A DNA stretch of 62,372 nucleotides. Source: JBAZYV01 sp041658345. GTDB taxonomy: Bacteria > Patescibacteriota > Gracilibacteria > UBA1369 > 2-02-FULL-48-14. The stretch covers positions 1 to 62,372 of the forward strand of contig JBBAAK010000007.1 of the NCBI GenBank assembly GCA_041658345.1, given 5' to 3'. The position numbers were made by a program, and so were the translations under genes. Under the pieces are notes generated by a model, which saw only the letters and a list, made by a program, of their open reading frames with translations, did no database searches and was not told the DNA's origin. Positions 26,324 through 34,132 of this stretch are shown here, piece by piece (position 1 is the first letter of the stretch; the number at the start of each line of letters is the position of its first letter).

Positions 26324-27904
26324 ATGTATAAGTATATGGAATCTGATGGACAACATATTTGCAAGGTTAAGCGCGCACTAATAAGCGTGTCTGATAAAAC
26401 GAACTTAATTCCACTGGCCAAGGCTATTTTGGAGTGTGGAGCAACTATACTTTCAACCGGCGGTACCGCAAAAGCACTTAGAGATGCAGGGCTGGAAGTT
26501 ACGGAGGTATCTGATTACACGGGTTTTCCTGAGATGATGGGAGGCAGAATTAAGACACTACATCCAAAAATACACGGAGGACTTTTGATGCGTCGTAATG
26601 AGGATGAAGAAATTGCAAACAAACACGATATACAAGGAATAGACATGGTTGTGATAAATCTCTATCCGTTTGAAGAAACAATTGCGCGCGAAGGAGTGAA
26701 AGAAGATGAGGCAATCGAACAAATCGACATTGGTGGCCCGGCCATGCTACGTAGCAGTTCAAAAAACTTTAAATGGGTGGCGCCTCTTACGGATGTAAAA
26801 GACTATGGGATAGTGATTGATGAGCTTAAAGAATTTGGAGGAACAACAATAGAAACTCGCAGAAAAATGGCCATAAAAGTTTTTGAAAGATTAAGCGCAT
26901 ATGACAGATCAATTGCAACTTATTTAAGAGGGGAAGGCCAAAACGAACCGCTCGATTTGCATTACGAAAAAGTGATGAAACTTCGTTATGGAGAAAACCC
27001 ACATCAAAAAGCGGTGTTTTTCCGTGACCCGCTAGATAATTTTCCAAACGTTACAAACGCAAAAGTTTTGCAGGGGAAAGAGCTTTCTTATAACAACATA
27101 ATTGATGCGGACAGCGCGCTTGAACTTGTAAAAGATTTTGATAAACCGGCTGGTGCGGTTATAAAACACACAAATCCATGTGGAGTTGCAACGGCAGAAA
27201 ACATAGACGATGCATTTGTGCTGGCTTACGAGGTGGATCCAATGTCAGCTTTTGGTTGCGTGATTGCGCTAAATGGAGAGTGCACGGAAAAAATCGCCAA
27301 ATATATTTTGGATAAAAAACTTTTTGTGGAAATTATTATTGCGACCGACTTTGATGAAAAAGCAAAAGAACTTATGGCCACAAAACCAAACGTGCGATTG
27401 CTTGCGACCGGAGAACTCCGCAAAAATCCAAATCAACGTCATATAAGATCGGTTTCTGGCGGACTTTTGGTACAAACTGCAGATGAATATGTTGTAACAA
27501 AAGATGATTTAAAAGTAATGACGGATGGCAAGCCAAGCGCAGATGAAATTGAAGAAATGCTTTTTGCACGCGTAGTTGTAAAACACGTAAAATCGAACTC
27601 TGTAATCTTTGCAAAAAAACATGATAAGGGCGGTTGCGTAACAACCGGTATAGGTGCCGGGCAAATGTCCAGGGTGGATAGCGTGCTCATTGCAAAACGC
27701 AAAGGTGGAGAAAGAGTACCGGGATCCGTAATGGCCTCAGATGCATTCTTCCCATTTCCGGATGCAGTTGAAGAGGCAAGTGGAGCCGGGATTCATGCTG
27801 TAATCCAACCAGGCGGATCAATCCGCGACGAAGAAGTTATAAAAAAAGCAAACGAACTCAAAATGACCATGGTTTTTACCGGAATTAGAAGTTTTAGGCA
27901 TTAA
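26324..27904 (+). CDS. purH: Bifunctional AICAR transformylase / IMP cyclohydrolase
   Basis: This protein is about 526 aa and catalyses the last two steps to IMP. The N-terminal MGS-like cyclohydrolase domain has ALISVSDKTN, STGGTAKAL, VSDYTGFPEMMGGR and KTLHPKIHGG. The C-terminal transformylase domain has LRYGENPHQKA, VIKHTNPCGVA with the catalytic Lys-His pair, KHVKSNSVIFAK and the terminal GSIRDEEVIKKAN. Both active sites look intact, so it should be able to complete IMP from AICAR with 10-formyl-tetrahydrofolate. This is notable because two PurP-type formate-dependent ligases are encoded nearby. An alternative start is 26336. Confidence 0.96.
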   Translation: MYKYMESDGQHICKVKRALISVSDKTNLIPLAKAILECGATILSTGGTAKALRDAGLEVTEVSDYTGFPEMMGGRIKTLHPKIHGGLLMRRNEDEEIANKHDIQGIDMVVINLYPFEETIAREGVKEDEAIEQIDIGGPAMLRSSSKNFKWVAPLTDVKDYGIVIDELKEFGGTTIETRRKMAIKVFERLSAYDRSIATYLRGEGQNEPLDLHYEKVMKLRYGENPHQKAVFFRDPLDNFPNVTNAKVLQGKELSYNNIIDADSALELVKDFDKPAGAVIKHTNPCGVATAENIDDAFVLAYEVDPMSAFGCVIALNGECTEKIAKYILDKKLFVEIIIATDFDEKAKELMATKPNVRLLATGELRKNPNQRHIRSVSGGLLVQTADEYVVTKDDLKVMTDGKPSADEIEEMLFARVVVKHVKSNSVIFAKKHDKGGCVTTGIGAGQMSRVDSVLIAKRKGGERVPGSVMASDAFFPFPDAVEEASGAGIHAVIQPGGSIRDEEVIKKANELKMTMVFTGIRSFRH

Positions 27905-27906
27905 AC

Positions 27907-28647
27907 ATGACCTTTTTCTACGCCATTCTCTTAGGACTTTTACAGGGTATAACGGAGTTTTTGCCAATTTCATCCTCCGGGCATTTGGTGATTCTCGAAT
28001 CCTTTATGCATTTGGATGTGGAGTCATTAAAAGATTTTGATGTAATGCTACATCTGGGTACGCTAATCGCAATTTTAATATTCTTTTGGAAAGACATTTG
28101 GCAAATTAAACGCTGGCCAATTTTGATTTTGGCCTCAGTGCCTGCAATTATTATAGGGCTACTTTTTGAAGATCAAATCGATGCGATTTTCCGCAATCAA
28201 ATTTCTGTAGCAATAATTATGATTATCGTAGGCGCATTATTTTTGATTCCACAAAAAAACACAAAAAACCAAATAAATTATTTACGCGGATTTTTAATTG
28301 GTTGCGCACAAGCCGTAGCGATTATACCTGGAGTCTCTCGCAGTGGCTCAACGATTTTTACAGGCACAATGCTTGGGATAACTCGTGAAGAATCAGCAAG
28401 ATTTTCATTTTTACTCGGCTCAATTGCAATTGCAGGAGCTGGGTTTTTAACAGCAGTGGATTTAGATACAGCTCAACTTTTACCGACACCGATTCTACTA
28501 GCAGGATTCTTGGCAAGCTTTTTATCCAGCATTTTTGCAGTTTCATTCTTAATGAATTTTTTAAAAAAGCATTCACTTAAAGCATTCGGTATTTACAGAA
28601 TAATTTTTGGACTATTTGTGCTTGGCCTCTCATTGGTCAATATATAA
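27907..28647 (+). CDS. uppP: Undecaprenyl-diphosphatase UppP/BacA
   Basis: This 246-aa integral membrane phosphatase recycles undecaprenyl pyrophosphate for peptidoglycan synthesis. It has the family motifs LLQGITEFLPISSSGHL near the N-terminus and PGVSRSGSTI near residue 140. Eight hydrophobic helices are visible. It starts 2 nt after the purH stop and is likely co-transcribed. Confidence 0.96.
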   Translation: MTFFYAILLGLLQGITEFLPISSSGHLVILESFMHLDVESLKDFDVMLHLGTLIAILIFFWKDIWQIKRWPILILASVPAIIIGLLFEDQIDAIFRNQISVAIIMIIVGALFLIPQKNTKNQINYLRGFLIGCAQAVAIIPGVSRSGSTIFTGTMLGITREESARFSFLLGSIAIAGAGFLTAVDLDTAQLLPTPILLAGFLASFLSSIFAVSFLMNFLKKHSLKAFGIYRIIFGLFVLGLSLVNI

Positions 28648-28660
28648 GTGCAAGTTAAAT

Positions 28661-28689
28661 TTGAAAAATCTAAGTACGGAGTGTACAAT
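28661..28689 (+). promoter_or_regulatory. Promoter of the first purP gene
   Basis: TTGAAA (28661-28666), a 17-nt spacer and TACAAT (28684-28689) lie 28 nt upstream of the ATG at 28718. Confidence 0.7.
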
Positions 28690-28717
28690 CACAAAAATCA
28701 GTGACAACAATTAAACA

Positions 28718-29746
28718 ATGTCCACATCTATTTCAAATTACGCAATTGCAACAATAGGGAGCCATACAGCCCTTCAAATACTTAAAGGAGCAAAAGACGA
28801 AGGCTTCAAAACAATTGCAATAATCACACCGGAAATAAAAAAAGTTTTTCAGTCCTTTCCGGTCGCAGATGAGCTCATAGAAATCCCATCTTTTAAAGAT
28901 TATTTCTCCATAGAGGATCAATTGATTGCCGAGAACGCCATAGTGATTCCACACGGCTCTTTTGTTAGTTATGTTGGAGTGGATGAAATCGATCAAAAAA
29001 TGCGCGCAATGTATTACGGAAGTCGTGGCATTTTAAAATGGGAATCCGATAGGAATATGGAAAGAGAATGGCTCAAAAAAGCCGGCCTCAATCTGCCAAA
29101 AGTTTATAAAACACCGGAAGAAATCGATTGCCCTGTAATAGTTAAATTCCACGGAGCAAAGGGAGGATTTGGTTACTTTATTGCAAAATCGCCAAAAGAA
29201 TTTTATGAACGCATTAAGGAATTTCCAAATGAACACGACTATGCGATTCAAGAATATATAGTCGGAGTGCCTATGTATGTGCATTATTTTTATTCCGAAT
29301 TAAATCATGAACTAGAAATAATGAGTTTTGATAAACGTTACGAGTCAAATGCAGATTCAATCGGTCGTATTGCGGCAAAAGACCAAATCGAAACAAATAT
29401 AAGAACCAGCTATACAATTACAGGCAATATCCCAATCGTAGTTAGGGAATCATTATTGCCAATGTTTTTCGAAATAGGGGAAAGTGTGGTTAAGCATTCA
29501 CGTGGACTTGCCGGCGCACCAAAAGGGCTTTTTGGTCCATTCTGTCTTGAAGGAATTATGGATCCAAACTTAAACTTCCGTGTATTTGAAATCTCCGCGC
29601 GCATTGTTGCCGGTACAAATCCATACATAGAAGGTTCTCCATATACGGCGCTTCGTTACAACGAGCCAATGTCCACAGGTAGACGTCTTGCAAGGGAGAT
29701 AAAACAGGCCATTGAACAGGGTAAATTGGATGATTTACTAGGTTAA
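28718..29746 (+). CDS. purP: Archaeal-type formate-dependent AICAR ligase PurP
   Basis: This 342-aa protein closely resembles methanogen PurP, which makes FAICAR from AICAR, formate and ATP. Family blocks in order are ATIGSHTALQILKGAKDEGF, VIPHGSFVSYVG, GILKWESDRNMEREWL, PVIVKFHGAKGG with YFIA (ATP-grasp), QEYIVGVPMYVHYFYS, DKRYESNADSIGRI, TGNIPIVVRESLLP and GPFCLEGI. The N-terminal part corresponds to DUF1246 and the C-terminal to DUF1297. The length is normal. PurP is typical of Archaea, so an ancient transfer is likely. Its role beside an apparently intact PurH is unclear. Confidence 0.9.
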   Translation: MSTSISNYAIATIGSHTALQILKGAKDEGFKTIAIITPEIKKVFQSFPVADELIEIPSFKDYFSIEDQLIAENAIVIPHGSFVSYVGVDEIDQKMRAMYYGSRGILKWESDRNMEREWLKKAGLNLPKVYKTPEEIDCPVIVKFHGAKGGFGYFIAKSPKEFYERIKEFPNEHDYAIQEYIVGVPMYVHYFYSELNHELEIMSFDKRYESNADSIGRIAAKDQIETNIRTSYTITGNIPIVVRESLLPMFFEIGESVVKHSRGLAGAPKGLFGPFCLEGIMDPNLNFRVFEISARIVAGTNPYIEGSPYTALRYNEPMSTGRRLAREIKQAIEQGKLDDLLG

Positions 29747-29768
29747 AAAAGATTATAGCGGAATACTA

Positions 29769-29797
29769 TTGACAAGTTAGCAACTAGGGGGTACAGT
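29769..29797 (+). promoter_or_regulatory. Strong promoter of the SLH-protein gene
   Basis: A consensus TTGACA (29769-29774), a 17-nt spacer and TACAGT (29792-29797) lie 26 nt upstream of the ATG at 29824. This is one of the best -35 hexamers in the window and fits an abundant surface protein. Confidence 0.8.
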
Positions 29798-29823
29798 ACT
29801 CCCCTTTTATTAACTTTATTCAT

Positions 29824-31230
29824 ATGAAAAAGTTCAAGCTCGCAATTTTATCACTATTGTCTACGGCACTCGTACTAAACACGATACCGTTCGCAGTATC
29901 ATCAACAAGTACCGATGTTCTTTCTGGCGCAAATGCCGATTTGGACTACGTATATATTGAAGGGGAAGATACGGATGACAACGTAACAAGCGAATCTGAG
30001 AATAACGACAACAAGTCTTTTGAAGCATTCGGAGAAGAAAACAACGATTCCCAATATATATATATGGGAATGGATGAAAAATTCACCGAAGTTTATTTTG
30101 ACGTTGAAGACGCGATCAACTACGAAAGCAATGAAGACGATGAAGACGATGAAGATGACGAAGATGACGAAGACGACGAAGATGATCAAATCACTTGGGA
30201 ATATAACGACGGAGACTCTTGGAGGACTTTGTCACTCGACGAAGACACTGTAGACAACTTTAAAAAGCTTGGTACTCACAGCATTTCTTTTGACACTCCA
30301 AGCGCTTGGGAAAAATCATCTTATAACGAAAAATCAGAATACTGGATTCGTGCAAGTTTAGAGCAAGAAGTTGATGAAGGAGTAGAAATCGAACAAATCT
30401 CCGCACTTGTATATAATGTTTCTGTAAGTGTAGAAACGAACAAAGGACAAACACTTACGAATTTATCAAAATCAAACTTTAGCGTTTCAAATCCAATAGA
30501 TACTAAGATTTATGCTTTTGATCAAGAAGATTCAAATACTTACAACTTAGCTCTTCAAACAGAAACAACAAACGACGACTATACAATAATGGTGACTGTG
30601 GATGGCTACATGCAAGTTGGAGTACAAGCTACCGATGTAGACACAGATATGCAAAACCTAAGCGTTGAATTGAATCAAACAACAGGTTGTAGTGATCCTT
30701 TTGTAGACACAGATTTCCATTGGGCTCAAACAGCAGTAAACAATCTTTATTGTCGTGGAATTGTAGACGGAGAAAGCAATGTATTCATGGTTAACCACAG
30801 TGTTACACGTGGTGAATTCCTAAAAATGGCACTTGTAAATGCAGACGTAAATGTTGATAAATATGCAACATTTGATGTTCCATTTGCAGATGTTGATGAA
30901 AGCGATTGGGAATATAAATATGTATCATCAGCATACCAATTGGATGTGATTGATGGGGACTCTTATTATTACTCAGATGGAGATATCTCGCGTGTTGAAG
31001 CATTAACGATTTTAGTTCGTCTAGCAGGTATAGAAACAGACCAAACATCTACAAGATTTACAGACGTGGACAACAGCGACTGGTTTGCTTCGACAGTACG
31101 TTCTGCAACAGACTACGATGTAGTTGAAGGCTATACAGACGGAACATTCCGTCCAGACAACATGCTCACAAGAGGTGAATCTGCAGTAATGGTGGATAAC
31201 GCATTTAGCGCTTGGTATCAAGAAAAATAA
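29824..31230 (+). CDS. Surface protein with three SLH domains
   Basis: This 468-aa exported protein has a classic signal peptide (MKKFKLAILSLLSTALVL region, Ala-rich cleavage zone near 25-35). A very acidic segment follows, including a six-unit Glu-Asp-Asp run near residues 104-121. A beta-rich middle region leads to three S-layer-homology domains at ~290-468, recognisable by HWAQTAVNNLYCRGIVDG, FADVDESDWEYKYV and FTDVDNSDWFASTV with VTRGEF, ISRVEA and LTRGES motifs. SLH domains bind wall polymers non-covalently, so this is a candidate S-layer or wall-bound protein. It has its own strong promoter and terminator. Confidence 0.9.
   Translation: MKKFKLAILSLLSTALVLNTIPFAVSSTSTDVLSGANADLDYVYIEGEDTDDNVTSESENNDNKSFEAFGEENNDSQYIYMGMDEKFTEVYFDVEDAINYESNEDDEDDEDDEDDEDDEDDQITWEYNDGDSWRTLSLDEDTVDNFKKLGTHSISFDTPSAWEKSSYNEKSEYWIRASLEQEVDEGVEIEQISALVYNVSVSVETNKGQTLTNLSKSNFSVSNPIDTKIYAFDQEDSNTYNLALQTETTNDDYTIMVTVDGYMQVGVQATDVDTDMQNLSVELNQTTGCSDPFVDTDFHWAQTAVNNLYCRGIVDGESNVFMVNHSVTRGEFLKMALVNADVNVDKYATFDVPFADVDESDWEYKYVSSAYQLDVIDGDSYYYSDGDISRVEALTILVRLAGIETDQTSTRFTDVDNSDWFASTVRSATDYDVVEGYTDGTFRPDNMLTRGESAVMVDNAFSAWYQEK
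30133..30186 (+). repeat. 9-bp coding microsatellite encoding (Glu-Asp-Asp)6
   Basis: Six tandem 9-nt units of the GAAGACGAT type encode an 18-residue acidic run. Synonymous differences between units (GAC/GAT) suggest it is not a very recent slippage product. It may bind Ca2+ or act as a flexible linker. Confidence 0.85.
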
Positions 31231-31245
31231 TCACAAGTCATATAA

Positions 31246-31272
31246 GAGCCCTGCGAAAGTGGGGCTTTTTTA
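31246..31272 (+). terminator. Rho-independent terminator after the SLH gene
   Basis: AGCCC (31247-31251) pairs with GGGCT (31262-31266) around a 10-nt loop and is followed by a T-run to 31272. It isolates the SLH gene from the second purP gene. Confidence 0.8.
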
Positions 31273-31301
31273 TTACCTTAATCGCAAAGTCAGTGTAATA
31301 T
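31273..31301 (+). promoter_or_regulatory. Possible promoter of the second purP gene
   Basis: TTACCT (31273-31278), a 17-nt spacer and TAATAT (31296-31301) lie 22 nt upstream of the ATG at 31324. The -35 is weak. Confidence 0.4.
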
Positions 31302-31323
31302 ACCACCACAAATATCTCTCAAA

Positions 31324-32466
31324 ATGGACAAAAACTCTATCAAAACAACTCTTAAAAACTACGATTTAAACGATCTTACAATAGGAGTACTAGGTGGGCA
31401 CTCCGCGCTAGACGTCTGCGCCGGCGCGAAAGCACTTGGATTTAAAACTTTGGCGGTTTGCCAACGTGGACGCGAGAATACTTATGCGAAATATTATAAA
31501 ACCCGCAAAGGGGAGGACGGACACGAACGCGGATGTATTGATGAAATTCTGTTGGTGGATAAGTTTGCAGATATTGTAAAACCGGAGGTCCAAGAGGAGC
31601 TTCGCAAACGCAATACAATTTTTATACACAACCGTTATTTTTGGGTTTATTGTGATTTTAAAGCAATCGAAAATGATTTTAATGTTCCAATTTACGGCAC
31701 TCGCCATTTGGTTCGTTTAGAAGAACGCGATCAACCAGGCAATCAATATGAATTATTAAAATTGGCAGGGATAAGATTGCCTAAAATTCTATCTTCAGCA
31801 AAAGAAATTACAACTCCTGTAATTGTTAAAGTTAATGAAGCAACTCGTAGCTATGAAAGAGCATTTTTTGTGGCAACCAGCGAAGCAGATTACGATGAAA
31901 AATCATCCGAAATGTTAAAAAGAGGGCAAATAACAGAAGAAGGATTGAAAAAGGCCGTGATTGAAGAATTTATTATTGGCGCACAAGTAAACTTTAATTT
32001 CTTCTATTCAGTCTTAAATGGAGAATTGGAATTAATGGGCACAGATGCACGTCGCCAAACAAGTATGGACGGATTTTTGAGGCTTAATGCAAAAGTTCAA
32101 CAAGAATTGTTGGACGGCGGATACAATCCAACCATGATAGAAACGGGTCATTTTGCTGTAACAATCAAGGAATCTTTGGTAGAAAAAGCTTTCGAAATTG
32201 GTGAAAAATTCGTAAAAGCCACGCGTGAAAACACAACTCCGGGCATAATTGGCCCATTCGCTTTGCAAGGCGCAGTTTCTTCCGAAAACGGGCGAGAAGA
32301 ACTTGTAATTTTTGATGTTTCTATGCGCATTCCAGGTTCACCGGGCACACGTTTTACACCTTATACGAGCTACTTGTGGGGCCACGAAGTCTCTTACGGC
32401 GAAAGAATCGCAATAGAAATTGCCGAGGCAGTTAAAACAGGAAGGCTAGAGGAGATTATTACTTAA
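31324..32466 (+). CDS. Second PurP-family ATP-grasp ligase
   Basis: This 380-aa paralog of the PurP at 28718 has equivalent blocks: GVLGGHSALDVCAGAKALGF, TIFIHNRYFWVY, TPVIVKVNEATRSYERAFFVA, IEEFIIGAQVNFNFFYS, DARRQTSMDGFLRL and GPFALQGA. It keeps the ATP-grasp layout but differs at many substrate-side positions: PHGSFVSYVG is replaced by IHNRYFWVYC, and KRYESN by ARRQTS. Some archaea also carry two PurP-type genes, and the second may have another substrate or form a hetero-oligomer. It ends 4 nt before the convergent cysteine-rich array. Confidence 0.8.
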   Translation: MDKNSIKTTLKNYDLNDLTIGVLGGHSALDVCAGAKALGFKTLAVCQRGRENTYAKYYKTRKGEDGHERGCIDEILLVDKFADIVKPEVQEELRKRNTIFIHNRYFWVYCDFKAIENDFNVPIYGTRHLVRLEERDQPGNQYELLKLAGIRLPKILSSAKEITTPVIVKVNEATRSYERAFFVATSEADYDEKSSEMLKRGQITEEGLKKAVIEEFIIGAQVNFNFFYSVLNGELELMGTDARRQTSMDGFLRLNAKVQQELLDGGYNPTMIETGHFAVTIKESLVEKAFEIGEKFVKATRENTTPGIIGPFALQGAVSSENGREELVIFDVSMRIPGSPGTRFTPYTSYLWGHEVSYGERIAIEIAEAVKTGRLEEIIT

Positions 32467-32470
32467 AAAA

Positions 32471-34132
32471 CTAATAAACAGTTTTTAAATAACACTCCTC
32501 GCACAGAACTTTTTCGGTGCGGTCAGGAGAATACGAAGTTAGAATATTTTTACTGCATTCTGCACACGCGCGGTTCCAGAGTGCTCTTGGGTTGCGGAGC
32601 AAGCGACGTTTTTGGTAACGGCAGTCAAAACATTGGCAAGGCAACGGAAGATCAAAACGTTTATAAAAATCAAACTCTTGCTTGATGAATTTATAATTTT
32701 TGCCACAAGTTTCACACGATAAAATTTGTGAAACAATTTCTGGGGAAGCATCTTTAGAAGACCAAGGTAAAGTGATTTTTTGGCCTTGGTACAAGTTGGC
32801 AGAATTATCTGTAAACCATCTAAATCCATACTCTCTTGCAGATCCTTCCGTTAATGGGAAATATTCTTCAGCAACAGTCTCGTTATAACAAAATGGAGAT
32901 ACATTTGCTGGGAAAAATTCACCCCATTCGCCGGTCTTTTTCATGTGCTCAATGATTTTTTCTTTAAGAAGAAAATATTCTTCACGTGAATATTGTTTAT
33001 TAAAAATACAAAATTCTTTATGTTCAAGCCCAGTGCATCCAAATAGATTTTTTACGTTATTAAAACACGAATGGCAGTAATACGTTTCGGAAACTTCGTT
33101 CCAACAAGCATCACAAAACATAACATTATAAAAATTATTTCCACACAAATGATTTTCATATCCCATTTCACCTTTTTGCCCCCACGCATAGCAATCGTAA
33201 CAATCTCGACTATCATGTAGCCAAGTACAATATTTGCAATCTTCTAAATTAGTACAATCAAAACAAAACTCCGCATTTTTGGAAAACGAAACATGATCGC
33301 CACTAAAATTTTCGTTTTGAAGACCAGCATAATATTTGTGTGGCGATGCAAGCTTTATGCTGTTAAAACCTTTCTGTGCTTCTAAAAATGCCTCTTTTGA
33401 AGACATATATTCAGCAACACGTTTTTTATATTCTTCCGGCACGCAAGGCTTATTAAAAATATGATATTTTTTGTTAACCAAGCCTGAACAGCCAAAACAT
33501 TGTTCACAACTTTTGCAATCATTCAAAAAGTAGGACGAATTACAATTTTGGCAATTTTGCGAATAAAAAAGTTGGTAACAATTATAACAATCAATGCACT
33601 CGTAGCAGAGTTCACAATCAAAAACAAAAAACGAATCAACAGTATTTTTACATCGATGAAGATAAGTACAGTAATACGAATCTTCACTTTTTAATGCAGC
33701 AAAAATAAGATAAGAATCTTTATTTTGAGTTGTTAAATTTGTGTAATCACAATTCTGATTTTCCTTTTGCAAATTCAATGAGAGGGCCGGTACCGCAAGC
33801 ATCAATTCATTAAATTGTTCAAAAAATGGCCGATTAAAATCAAAATCTCTGCCATATTTTAAAGCATCCCATTTGTCGCTATGGTAGCAACTAGGGCAAT
33901 AAACTTTGTATGGCTTATCTGGCGAATAAATAGAAATTATTGTTTTTTGGCAAAGATCACATTTGCGATGATAAAGCTTGCGTTCATTACGCCAAATTAA
34001 TTTCCTTCTGGTTCTTTCTTCTGGGCACAGCGTTGGCATCGGCACACCCATTTTTACATAGAAAGCTTGGTCTTCATCTGTAATAATAAAGTTTTTTCCA
34101 GAAATACGGCATGTTTTTGTGATTGGCGCCAT
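32471..34132 (-). CDS. Cysteine-rich zinc-ribbon repeat protein, copy 4
   Basis: This protein is about 553 aa; the start at 34132 forms a TAATG junction with the upstream copy, and the protein-like sequence begins there. An N-terminal zinc-ribbon region (CPEERTRRKLIW, RKCDLCQKT) is followed by GRDFDFNRPFFEQFNEL. A long central region of CxxC pairs has a short period (CELCYECIDCYNCYQLF), suggesting a beta-solenoid or zinc-binding ladder. A second half then repeats the theme, with a conserved TGEWGEFFP...SPFCYNET block and two C-terminal zinc ribbons ending CEECYLKTVY. The family is common in CPR genomes, sometimes carried under the uninformative name Caib/baif family protein. Its function is unknown. 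Confidence 0.88.
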   Translation of the reverse strand: MAPITKTCRISGKNFIITDEDQAFYVKMGVPMPTLCPEERTRRKLIWRNERKLYHRKCDLCQKTIISIYSPDKPYKVYCPSCYHSDKWDALKYGRDFDFNRPFFEQFNELMLAVPALSLNLQKENQNCDYTNLTTQNKDSYLIFAALKSEDSYYCTYLHRCKNTVDSFFVFDCELCYECIDCYNCYQLFYSQNCQNCNSSYFLNDCKSCEQCFGCSGLVNKKYHIFNKPCVPEEYKKRVAEYMSSKEAFLEAQKGFNSIKLASPHKYYAGLQNENFSGDHVSFSKNAEFCFDCTNLEDCKYCTWLHDSRDCYDCYAWGQKGEMGYENHLCGNNFYNVMFCDACWNEVSETYYCHSCFNNVKNLFGCTGLEHKEFCIFNKQYSREEYFLLKEKIIEHMKKTGEWGEFFPANVSPFCYNETVAEEYFPLTEGSAREYGFRWFTDNSANLYQGQKITLPWSSKDASPEIVSQILSCETCGKNYKFIKQEFDFYKRFDLPLPCQCFDCRYQKRRLLRNPRALWNRACAECSKNILTSYSPDRTEKVLCEECYLKTVY

